Positions 55,465 to 63,641 of a DNA stretch of 64,000 bases are shown here, one piece after another. Every line of letters begins with the position of its first letter. The stretch's first letter is position 1. The notes below the pieces were generated by a model, which ran no database searches, was not told the origin of the DNA, and saw only the letters and a list, made by a program, of their open reading frames with translations. This DNA is from Methanobacterium veterum. GTDB taxonomy: Archaea; Methanobacteriota; Methanobacteria; Methanobacteriales; Methanobacteriaceae. A program made the position numbers and the translations under genes. The DNA lies in the NCBI RefSeq assembly GCF_000745485.1, contig NZ_JQJK01000008.1, positions 186,001-250,000 on the forward strand, in the 5' to 3' direction.

Positions 55465-55930
55465 ATAAAAGATCATTTGTGTTAGGCTGTGAATCTGTAA
55501 AAAAGCATTACAAAAGTGGTGAGAAATGAAGACTATCTACTGACGGGTATACTTAGATATAAATTTTCGTAAACAAATATTTTCCCACCATTACTAAATA
55601 TATTTTATATTTTTTAAAATTAATAGTTAAAATTTAATTTTCAGACAATTAAAAGATATTCAATAGTTTTATTAAAAATTATAGTATATACAAACCTTTT
55701 TTTGATGAGATTTGATATCAAATAGCTATTTATCGGTGCAATTTAAGTAGATATTATTATATGTTTTAGAGCCAGTGCCCCATGTAATATACTCTTAATT
55801 TAGAAAAAGTTAAAATTAGACTTTTTAATTAATGACTTGTTTTTTCTTTTAAAATACATTATTTTATATAGTATTAAAAATAGAAAGACTGTTGAAGCCT
55901 ATTTTTAGGCTAGAATAAGGACGTGAAAAA
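55465..55930 (+). promoter_or_regulatory. intergenic region with leader of the TRAM gene
   Basis: About 466 bp without a gene. The last 70 bp contain a TTTTATATA box near 55863-55871 and a 6-bp hairpin AGCCTA (55896-55901) / TAGGCT (55906-55911) with a TTTT loop, followed by GGACGTGA before the TTG start. The hairpin lies in the probable 5' leader and could control translation by temperature. Confidence 0.45.
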
Positions 55931-56155
55931 TTGTTTGGAAATAATTACGGAAGAGATAATAGAGGAAATTCTGCTCCTGTAAACGAAGGAGAAGAATACG
56001 ATGTTAAAATAGAAGATATGGGAAGAGATGGAGACGGAATCGCTAAAGTAGAAGGTTTCATAGTTTTTGTAAGTGGAGCTAAAAAAGGCGATGAAGTTAA
56101 AATCAGAGTCAATTCTGTAAGAAGAAACTTTGCTTTTGCAGAAGTAGTAGAATAG
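55931..56155 (+). CDS. single TRAM-domain protein
   Basis: A 74-residue protein consisting of a short Asn/Gly/Arg-rich N terminus and one TRAM domain: EGEEYDVKIEDMGRDGDGIAKVEGF, VFVSGAKKGDEVKI, VRRNFAFAEVVE. Single-TRAM proteins in methanogens have been shown to act as RNA chaperones, comparable to cold-shock proteins. The start is TTG at 55931. Confidence 0.92.
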   Translation: MFGNNYGRDNRGNSAPVNEGEEYDVKIEDMGRDGDGIAKVEGFIVFVSGAKKGDEVKIRVNSVRRNFAFAEVVE

Positions 56156-56738
56156 CTTAATTTAGGTTTTAAGTTAATTTTTAATGCTCTTAATCTACAT
56201 TAATGCTTTAAATTGTACTACAATTATAGTGAACGTTTTTTTATTAAGATGTCACGTCTTATCATTAAAACTAATGATCATGAGCTTTTAAAATTTAATT
56301 TTCATTTAAATTTATTCTATTTTTTTAATTTTTTCATTATCAAAATTACTTTTTAAATATTTACAAAATCTATGTATTTTGTAACATAAAATAAATTCTA
56401 TTTTTCGCATGCTGTCAAAAATCGAAGATTTTCGAATGCTTTGTAATATCTCGACTTAATGCACTATGAAAAGATTCCTTCTAAATACTGAAAATAACAA
56501 AAATTTTTGAATTATTCATGTTTAAGTAAAATTGTAGTGAGCTGTTCTTTACTTTCGATTCGCAACAGGAAGCCACTGACGTGATTTGAACTTATTTAAT
56601 TTTAGACATTTTTTAGTAGTAATGCTTATGGAAATGAACAACATAAGGTAATAATTAGCCACAAATTTCAGTATTTAATTTATATTAATAACTGGTTGTA
56701 CTTGAATTAAAGAAAGGATATAAAAGGAGTAAAAAAAA
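56156..56738. other. intergenic region with a degenerate hairpin group
   Basis: About 580 bp. It holds a 9-bp stem (TTACAAAAT at 56361-56369 with ATTTTGTAA at 56376-56384) and one AAAATC/GATTTT palindrome with a GAA loop (about 56418-56432), resembling decayed members of the hairpin islands. A GC-richer tract at 56550-56600 has no recognisable gene. Confidence 0.55.
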
Positions 56739-57010
56739 ATGGTTTCTGAAATTTTTTATCAAAAATTAATTGATATATCCCGAGTAATGGAAGAGAAAGG
56801 TAATGGAATTAGCTATATTCACAATGAAGATGATTGTTATACAATTGGAACAAATACAGTGAAGAAATAGATAAATATCTGACCAAAACATTTGAACTAT
56901 GGGAAGGTAGTGTATCCAACTTTAAAAAATCGAAAAAAGGCAAATCAAATGGAAAAAAGCCGAGTAGAGTCGCATATATCTGGAAAATTTTCCTAAAAGA
57001 AACCAAATGA
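56739..57010 (+). pseudogene. frameshifted small ORF of unknown family
   Basis: A good AAGGAG precedes ATG 56739, and the frame encodes 43 residues (to TAG 56868-56870). In another frame, overlapping near 56858, the coding-like sequence continues for about 50 residues (SEEIDKYLTKTFELWEGSVS, then a Lys-rich part) to TGA at 57010. Joined, the two halves make a charged protein of about 90 residues. A frameshift mutation is the simplest reading; the family is unknown. Confidence 0.5.
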
Positions 57011-57221
57011 CCAATACATAAAAAAACAATTTTTAAACTAAACAACATGTGCAAAACATATAGAAATCTTTTGAAAATCTCAAAAACAAGTAGAATATAA
57101 GTCACTGAAAACAAAAAAACTTCAAATATACCATTACCAAAATAACTCCCAAAAAATCCATTTCACAGGTTTAGCGAAGTAAAAAAAAGCCGTAGTTAAT
57201 AAAAATCTCTTAAAATTATAA

Positions 57222-57419
57222 TCATTTTAATAAGTCAAGTATAAAGTCAATGATGCCAAAAATAACGTTCGAACTTGAATTTGAACGATGATATCTACTT
57301 TTAAGAATGAGATAGAAAATAAAACTACCTATAATAATTAGTACTCCCATAAACAGTGCTAATATTATTAAATCCATAATATATTTATCTAAATAAACTA
57401 TAAAAAACTTTTTCGACAA
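57222..57419 (-). CDS. possible small membrane protein
   Basis: A 65-residue ORF starting with TTG at 57419 or ATG at 57377. It has one long hydrophobic segment (LIILALFMGVLIIIGSFIF) flanked by a basic turn with SRYHRSN. The ribosome binding site is poor. It could be a genuine single-span protein or chance in AT-rich DNA. Confidence 0.3.
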   Translation of the reverse strand: MSKKFFIVYLDKYIMDLIILALFMGVLIIIGSFIFYLILKSRYHRSNSSSNVIFGIIDFILDLLK

Positions 57420-57567
57420 TTCTCAAAAAAAGTAACAGCAACCACCTCCAAAAAATCCCAAAACATTAACCTATTTCCCAAACCTGAATAAACACCAGAA
57501 TAAGTACAATATTTACAGTTTCAACAAATTTCATATAACATCCACGCCAATATATAACTGTGAGCAC

Positions 57568-58299
57568 ATGCCAAAATTTCAATTTTCAAATAAATTAACA
57601 GATTATTTAGAGAAAATAGAAACCGAAACTGGAAAAGAAGTTAAAATCCTGGAAAGCCCATATCTCGGAATAAAAGGTATGTGGGCAGGGTTCAGGTACC
57701 ATCCAGATTACATCATCGTTATCATTCGTTCAGATATCCAAAAAACAAATGAAACACTGGAACGTTCCATTGCCCACGAAGCAACGCACGGATACATTCT
57801 GTTTAAAGAAAGGTACTGCAGGGGCGAATTTCCAGAGTCGACTGAAGACAGCGACAAAAGAGATATCCAGCTTATATTCACAATGGTTGATGATATTGTA
57901 GTCAACAAAATAATCTCTGAAAACGGCTTTACCCCCTTCGGAGTGGAATATTTAGGTGTAGTCCAAAAGGAAATCGATTCCATGATTGCAGGCGTGGATT
58001 TTTACAGACAGTTTTCTGACGACCTTCTTTTTGATGACCTGCTGATGATAACCCGCTACATCATTGCATGGGGATTTTTAGAATATTATGATTTAAAAAT
58101 TATAGAACACGATATCCTTAAAAAATTTTTAGATGTCTTTAAAGAGACATATCCTTTACAATACGAAATTACAAGCCATATAAAACAAATTATTAAAGAT
58201 AATAATATATTTACAAGTTCTGGACATTGTAAAGCTATGGGCCTTATTTTAAAAGAGTTAAAATTTGATAGTTTAGTAAAAATAACAAATATGCCCTAA
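57568..58299 (+). CDS. putative HExxH metalloprotease-like protein
   Basis: A 243-residue soluble protein of no recognised family. A zinc-protease-like motif AHEATHGYI (about 69-77, HExxH) is followed by an acidic segment FTMVDDIVVNKII (about 98-110), which could supply the third ligand as in gluzincin or SprT-like folds. The C-terminal part is helical. The ATG at 57568 has no clear ribosome binding site, so it may be leaderless. Peptidase function is inferred from the motif only. Confidence 0.7.
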   Translation: MPKFQFSNKLTDYLEKIETETGKEVKILESPYLGIKGMWAGFRYHPDYIIVIIRSDIQKTNETLERSIAHEATHGYILFKERYCRGEFPESTEDSDKRDIQLIFTMVDDIVVNKIISENGFTPFGVEYLGVVQKEIDSMIAGVDFYRQFSDDLLFDDLLMITRYIIAWGFLEYYDLKIIEHDILKKFLDVFKETYPLQYEITSHIKQIIKDNNIFTSSGHCKAMGLILKELKFDSLVKITNMP

Positions 58300-58384
58300 T
58301 AAAAAAAATATGGTTAATTAAGGGTTAAAATCAACATCCATCAAAATAGCAACCAATCATTAAATATTATAATCAGTAAAACCC

Positions 58385-58672
58385 TTAATTAAATTCTGGC
58401 ATTTTTCCGTTCTTTTCCCTATATTCTTTAAGCAGAATGTTCTTTCTCTGTTTTGAACTTTTTTTACTGTCGTTTTCACGGTATCTAAAGTAAACAATGC
58501 TTTCTGCTGCCTCTTCGTCTGAAAAATGCATTGAAATATTATGTTTCAGTTTTCCCTCGCCGATATAGACAATTTCCTTTTTATCGTTGGCAAACTGGAA
58601 TACTCCATAGGAATTTGGTAACTGTTTTACATTTTCTTCATTGAAATCCATCCATCGTTTTGCTGCTGGCAT
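58385..58672 (-). CDS. GIY-YIG-like small protein
   Basis: A 95-residue protein with a degenerate GIY-YIG core: YGVFQF (about 22-27) and IVYIGEG (about 34-40), then YFRYREN with a candidate Arg, and a C-terminal LLKEYREKNGKMPEFN as in UvrC-type nuclease domains. It may be a small nuclease or a non-catalytic relative. The neighbouring minus-strand gene encodes a YgjP-like metalloprotease. Confidence 0.72.
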   Translation of the reverse strand: MPAAKRWMDFNEENVKQLPNSYGVFQFANDKKEIVYIGEGKLKHNISMHFSDEEAAESIVYFRYRENDSKKSSKQRKNILLKEYREKNGKMPEFN

Positions 58673-58743
58673 TTTTGACCTCCTTTTATGCTCTGGTATT
58701 CACATTTATTTTATTAATATATATTTTATTGATATATAAGCAA

Positions 58744-59331
58744 TTAGGTTTTTGATTCACTAAATTGTGCCCCAATTATAGTATCTTTAATTGCAAACCA
58801 GTAAATTGAGAGTTCTTTTTCTATCTCTTTATAATTATTAAATTTTTCCCTTATTATATCCCAGAACCGTTTGCTGTGATTTAACTCAACAAGATGAGCA
58901 ACTTCATGAAAAACAACATATTCAATTAAAGATCCTGGTAAATATTTTAAGTATCTGTTAATATTAATATTATTTCTGGAACTGCAGCTTCCCCATCTCG
59001 ATTTCATCTTCCTGAAATAGATTTTATTTACAGTTACATCCAGTTCAAGCGAGAACTTTTCAACAAGTCTGCGAACCAGTTCCCTAAATTCTTCTTCACC
59101 AAGCTCATAATTAAGTTCTCTCTGCTTTGCTTCATGTTTTGAGGCATTAATAGCTTTAAATTTCTTATAAATCCATTTTTTATGTTTTTCTATGATTTTT
59201 TCATAATTATCATGCCCCTTAGGGGCTATAATCACCAATTTTTCATTTTTTAGCTCTAAACGCCAGTACTTCACATTGCGGTGAATTATATCATATTTCA
59301 CATTTAGATCATAGATTTTTACAGTCTGCAT
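58744..59331 (-). CDS. YgjP-type metallopeptidase (DUF45)
   Basis: A 195-residue protein of the YgjP/DUF45 group: a beta-rich N terminus (RRNVKYWRLEL-like, IIAPKG), KMKSRWGSCSSRNNININ (about 108-125), and the zinc site FHEVAHLVELNHSKRFW (about 140-156), which supplies HExxH and the third His. In restriction systems such proteins occur beside HsdR, but no such genes are here. Its physiological role is unclear. Confidence 0.9.
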   Translation of the reverse strand: MQTVKIYDLNVKYDIIHRNVKYWRLELKNEKLVIIAPKGHDNYEKIIEKHKKWIYKKFKAINASKHEAKQRELNYELGEEEFRELVRRLVEKFSLELDVTVNKIYFRKMKSRWGSCSSRNNININRYLKYLPGSLIEYVVFHEVAHLVELNHSKRFWDIIREKFNNYKEIEKELSIYWFAIKDTIIGAQFSESKT

Positions 59332-60065
59332 GATTTTCCTCAGGGCTCATTCAGATTTTAGATAGATACATTCTATCAATTTAATCTAATAAATAGTAAC
59401 ATAAATCACAAATTCACTTTTATTTTACTAATTTATAGGATATAATCTTTCATATCAAAAAGGATCAGAGGATATCAATTATTCAGCTTGAATCCAGTAA
59501 ATACTTTAAAAAAGATCAAAAATTTCAGTAATTTTATTTTATTAACTTTAGGGTAGAAGTAGCATACCTACAAAAAAGCTTAATTTAGATAATGTCCTAA
59601 ATTAGATTTAACTAATTTCTAATTATACTATTTAAGTAAACAGAAGAATCAATTAAAGCATATTTATAGTGAATAACATAACTTTTTAAACTTATGAAAT
59701 TTAGATATATTCGAAAATTTTTTAAATTTTCGAAAGTTGAAGAAAATCAAAGCTATCAAAAATCAGAGATTTTCGATGTTTGAGGAACTACATTCCTCAA
59801 CCGCAAAAACTTAGTTTTTGCATGCGTCAAATCAAAGCTGACAAATCTTTGATTTGTCGCGTAAAAAATTGAAGATTTTTTAAGATTTGACAGATTTTCT
59901 GAACCCCTAAAAAATCAAAGATTTTTTGCAGGTAAAGAAATGTATATCATTTTTTGAACCCCAAAAACTTTGGTTTTTGAGGGTTTAAAGCACGTAAACA
60001 AATTTCTTATAAATAATTAATTAAAAATATTTGGTTATTCAATATAATTATTATAAGGCGATATC
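59332..60065. repeat. intergenic region with hairpin island E (59710-59990)
   Basis: Divergent spacer between the YgjP gene and iorA. A stem AGAAAATC (59741-59748) / GATTTTCT (59893-59900) encloses hairpins 59780-59800 and 59803-59821 and a nested module in which GTCAAATC (59826-59833) / GATTTGAC (59884-59891) encloses hairpins 59840-59858 and 59862-59882. An 11-bp palindrome with TTT loop lies at 59710-59734, and more hairpins follow to 59990. The rest of the spacer (59332-59700) is plain AT-rich DNA. The iorA promoter must overlap or follow the island. Confidence 0.85.
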
Positions 60066-61919
60066 ATGAATATAACAAAGGTTTTAACTGGTAAAGAAGG
60101 TGAAAAACTATTTTTGTTAGGTAACGAAGCTGCAGTTCGAGGAACAATCGAAGCTGGAGTATCCGTTGCCTCAACATACCCTGGTACACCATCTTCAGAA
60201 ATTGGAGATGTTTTATCCAAGCTTGCAAAGGATGCAGGGATGTACTTTGAATTTTCCACCAATGAAAAAGTAGCACTTGAGGTTTCAGCTGCTGCTGCTG
60301 CATCAGGCTTACGTTCATTTACTTTTATGAAGCATGTGGGCTTAAACGTGGCAGCAGATTCATTTATGAGCGTAGTTTATGAAGGAGTAAATGGCGGGAT
60401 GATCATCCTGTCAGCAGATGACCCTTCCATATTCTCATCTCAAAATGAACAGGACAACAGACATTACGCACGGATTGCGGGCATTCCTACAGTTGAACCT
60501 TCTAATCCGCAGGAAATAAAAGATATGATGAAGTACGGGTATGAACTTTCAGAAGAGTTCCAAATACCTGTTTTAATGCGTACAACCACAAGGGTTTCCC
60601 ATATGAGAGGAGTAGTAGAGCTGGAAAAGCCCAATACCAATGAAAAAACAGGTTACTTCAAAAAAGACCCTAAACGTTTTGTGCCTGTACCTGCAAACGC
60701 CAGGGAAATGCACAGAATACTTGTTGAAAAATTGGAGAAAATAAAAGATGTAGCCAGTAATTCTCCATTTAACAGGATATTCAATAAAGGAAGCAAAATT
60801 GGTGTAATTACAAGCGGCAGTGCATTTAACTATGCCATAGATGTTATAGAAAAAAATGATCTGGCTGTAAATATCTTAAAAATTGGTTTTTCATATCCTT
60901 TCCCTGAAAAACTGGTATATGACTTTATAAAGGATTTAGACCATGTAATAGTTATTGAAGAAGTAGATCCAATAATGGAAAAAGATTTACTTGCAGTAAT
61001 CGGAAAATATGGTTTAAAAACAAAAGTACACGGCAAACTCGATGAAACGCTGCCCATGATCTTTGAGTACACACCAGATATAGTTCTAGATGGTATGAGA
61101 AAAGTTATTGATATTAATTTAAAAGAAAGACAATCATGCGAACCGGGCATTCCTCTTCCAGTACGCCCACCCACGTTATGCCCAGGATGTCCCCACAGGG
61201 CTGCTTATTATACCGTTAAAAAAGCAGTTGAAGAGCTAGATCTTGATGCAGTGTATCCGAACGATATTGGTTGTTACACACTGGGAATTGAATCCCCCTA
61301 TGAAATGGCAGATTACCTGCTCGCTATGGGTTCAAGTGTAGGTACAAGCTGCGGATTCTCAAAATCAACTGATCAAAGTATTGTAAGCTTTATAGGAGAC
61401 TCTACATTTTTCCATGCAGGTATTCCGCCTCTTATAAATGCAGTACATAATAAAGACAAGTTTGTGCTTGTTATTTTAGATAACAGAACAACTGCTATGA
61501 CCGGCGGCCAGCCTCACCCAGGGCTTCCAGTAGATGGGATGGGTGAAATGGCCCCTGAAATAAGTATAGAAAAAATCGTTAAAGCGGTTGGGGTAGAGTT
61601 CTTAGAAGTTATAAATCCAGTTAGCGTTGACATATCAAAGGAAATATTCAAAAAAGCGCTGCAGTTTGATGGTGTAGCAGTTGTTATTTCCAAATATCCG
61701 TGCATGCTCACTAAAAAAGCAGCGAGCAATCAGTTGCTTATGAATGTTGACCCTGAAAAATGTGATAAATGCCTGAACTGTCTGAAAGACCTTACATGCC
61801 CTGCAATTTATGTTGCAGAGGACGGTTCTGTAAACATTGATTCGATGTTTTGTAGGGGATGCAGCGTTTGCATGCAAATTTGTCCAAAAAAGGCTATTGG
61901 AGCCAAAAGAATAAGTTAA
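60066..61919 (+). CDS. iorA: indolepyruvate ferredoxin oxidoreductase alpha subunit
   Basis: TPP-dependent oxidative decarboxylation of aryl-pyruvates (indolepyruvate and relatives) to aryl-acetyl-CoA with ferredoxin; in methanogens it also works in reverse to make aromatic amino acids from aryl acids. 617 residues: a pyrimidine domain with YPGTPSSEIG and a Glu-rich N terminus, a central PP-binding domain with IGCYTLG and GDSTFFHAGIPPLINA, and two C-terminal [4Fe-4S] motifs (CDKCLNC...TCP, CRGCSVCMQICP). GGCGATATC precedes the ATG. Confidence 0.97.
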   Translation: MNITKVLTGKEGEKLFLLGNEAAVRGTIEAGVSVASTYPGTPSSEIGDVLSKLAKDAGMYFEFSTNEKVALEVSAAAAASGLRSFTFMKHVGLNVAADSFMSVVYEGVNGGMIILSADDPSIFSSQNEQDNRHYARIAGIPTVEPSNPQEIKDMMKYGYELSEEFQIPVLMRTTTRVSHMRGVVELEKPNTNEKTGYFKKDPKRFVPVPANAREMHRILVEKLEKIKDVASNSPFNRIFNKGSKIGVITSGSAFNYAIDVIEKNDLAVNILKIGFSYPFPEKLVYDFIKDLDHVIVIEEVDPIMEKDLLAVIGKYGLKTKVHGKLDETLPMIFEYTPDIVLDGMRKVIDINLKERQSCEPGIPLPVRPPTLCPGCPHRAAYYTVKKAVEELDLDAVYPNDIGCYTLGIESPYEMADYLLAMGSSVGTSCGFSKSTDQSIVSFIGDSTFFHAGIPPLINAVHNKDKFVLVILDNRTTAMTGGQPHPGLPVDGMGEMAPEISIEKIVKAVGVEFLEVINPVSVDISKEIFKKALQFDGVAVVISKYPCMLTKKAASNQLLMNVDPEKCDKCLNCLKDLTCPAIYVAEDGSVNIDSMFCRGCSVCMQICPKKAIGAKRIS

Positions 61920-61947
61920 CCTATTATAAATCATGGAGATTAAAAAA

Positions 61948-62541
61948 ATGGAACCATATAACATTTATATCTGCGGTGTCGGAGGACAGGGAATTATCAA
62001 AACCAGTATTGTAATTGGCGAAGCTGCAATGAAAAGCGACATGGGAGTTGTAATGAGCGAAGTACACGGAATGGCCCAACGTGGAGGGGTTGTCTCAACA
62101 GAACTTAAAATAGGGAACTCAAAAAGCCCAATAATCGAAAAAGGCAGTGCTGACCTTTTAATTGCATTTGAACCGATGGAAGCACTTAGGGCAATCCCCA
62201 AAGCAAGCAAAGACACATATGTTATTGTAAATACTTCCCCAATAATGCCTTTTAACATAATTGGAAGTGAAGTGCCTTATCCCAAAATTCAAGATATTTT
62301 AGATGAACTTAAATCAAAAGTAAAGGATGTATTCGCCCTTGATGCTGAAAAAGCAGCAAAAGAGGCAGGACATATACTTTCACTTAATATGGTTATGCTT
62401 GGAGGGTCTACTGCTGTTTCAGGCTTCCCAATAGATAAAGAAGCTGTCTTAAAATCAATGAAGGCAAACTTACCTCAAAAAAGCATTCCTATTAATATGA
62501 AAGCATATGAAAAAGGGTTTGAGTTTGTTTCATCTAAGTAA
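61948..62541 (+). CDS. iorB: indolepyruvate ferredoxin oxidoreductase beta subunit
   Basis: Gamma-type subunit of the same enzyme, 197 residues. It begins NIYICGVGGQGIIKTS, the GVGGQG nucleotide-binding loop of 2-oxoacid oxidoreductases, and contains SEVHGMAQRGGVV (about 37-49) and LLIAFEPMEA. The frame opens at 61933, but the ATG at 61948 has GGAGAT 6 nt upstream. It follows iorA by 28 bp in one operon. Confidence 0.96.
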   Translation: MEPYNIYICGVGGQGIIKTSIVIGEAAMKSDMGVVMSEVHGMAQRGGVVSTELKIGNSKSPIIEKGSADLLIAFEPMEALRAIPKASKDTYVIVNTSPIMPFNIIGSEVPYPKIQDILDELKSKVKDVFALDAEKAAKEAGHILSLNMVMLGGSTAVSGFPIDKEAVLKSMKANLPQKSIPINMKAYEKGFEFVSSK

Positions 62542-62716
62542 TTTCTATTTTTTACTATTTAACAAGTAATTTTTAGGTTATGTAGAAATCATCATTTTTC
62601 AATGTTTTCTACAAAGCCTAATTTTAAATATTAGACTGTAACATAATAATTACTTCCAATAATTAATTATTTATCAATTTAATACATTGAGTAAACAGAT
62701 TACAGTTAAATAGTAA

Positions 62717-62899
62717 ATGAGATGGAAAAAAAACATGACAAAAAAGATATTATACTATCTTAAACTCTTAAATTTAAAGAACTTAGCATCACACCTTTCT
62801 GGCAAGATACCTAAGTGGGCCATTATAACAATAATTGCAGCGATAATACTGGTGCGTATTTTAGCAGGTTTATCAAGGTGTATTTCCATTAAAAATTAG
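62717..62899 (+). CDS. possible small single-span membrane protein
   Basis: A 60-residue ORF with a basic N-terminal half (KKNMTKKILYYLKLL) and one hydrophobic segment (WAIITIIAAIILVRILAGL). No good ribosome binding site is present. It resembles small membrane proteins but could be chance. Confidence 0.35.
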   Translation: MRWKKNMTKKILYYLKLLNLKNLASHLSGKIPKWAIITIIAAIILVRILAGLSRCISIKN

Positions 62900-63101
62900 T
62901 AGATACATTAAAATTTTTCTAATTCTCAGTTAAATTTTTTACTGCTTAATTTCAATCTATTTCTTTTTAAAGGTTTTAATTTTACTTAATCTTGATATTA
63001 TTAATTATGCAAAGCAGTAATTCCATTTTAGATAATTTTAAATATGAGAATGAATTAATATTTTACTTCATTATGTCAGGGATTCCTCTAAAAAATAAAT
63101 T

Positions 63102-63473
63102 TTGAAGGTGTCCATTACAGCCATTATTTTACAAATATCAATCAAAGGACGTGAAAAAACGGATATTAATAGTAGAAGCGGTTTAATTGTAATTCTTATA
63201 GTGGTAGTTATTGGAGCGGCGTATATTACACTGGCAAGTCAGATTAATCACAATCAAACAAGTTCAAATACATCAAATATTACCCCTGCACATGATAATG
63301 CCAATGGCTCAGGAAATACCAATACATCCATTAACAATGGAACCAGTTCCCAAAATGATATTCATACAAATAGTACAACCAGTACAAAAACAACCAATCA
63401 GACTCAAAATACTACGGTTAACTCTACCAAAAAAGTAAGCGCCCAGGCATTTACAATGAGTAACTCATCATAA
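63102..63473 (+). CDS. secreted Asn/Ser/Thr-rich protein, start uncertain
   Basis: The frame from TTG 63102 encodes 123 residues: one hydrophobic segment (GLIVILIVVVIGAAYITLA, about 27-45) followed by about 75 residues made almost entirely of Asn, Ser and Thr with ten or more N-glycosylation sequons. It looks like a membrane-anchored glycosylated surface protein. A better start, GTG 63151 with GGAC before it, is one base out of frame (six A residues follow where seven would keep the frame), so the gene may have a homopolymer frameshift. It ends abruptly without a recognisable domain. Confidence 0.5.
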   Translation: MKVSITAIILQISIKGREKTDINSRSGLIVILIVVVIGAAYITLASQINHNQTSSNTSNITPAHDNANGSGNTNTSINNGTSSQNDIHTNSTTSTKTTNQTQNTTVNSTKKVSAQAFTMSNSS

Positions 63474-63641
63474 GTAGAATATAAATCGCCAGACTTATGA
63501 TTACTACCAATATAACTAAAAAAAGCGTAGTTTCAATAAATATTCTGATGTAATATTGGATAAAATAAATAAAAAATTCTTTTTTTATTTTTATTCAATT
63601 AATTAAAAATAAATAATAGATTGTATCTATTTTTCAGCTAA

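Noticed and set aside
56530..56600. Possible tRNA-like or attachment-site tract, GC-richer than surroundings
   Set aside because: No cloverleaf or complete T-arm can be built, and no integrase or repeat partner was found.
56809..57114. 101-codon minus-strand ORF
   Set aside because: It lies antisense to the frameshifted plus-strand ORF and has a Phe/Leu/Ser-rich product typical of antisense to Lys/Glu-rich coding sequence.
59710..59990. REP/BIME elements mobilised by a RAYT transposase
   Set aside because: No REP-type conserved GTAG tetranucleotide and no TnpA-like gene in the window, although a distant analogy is possible.
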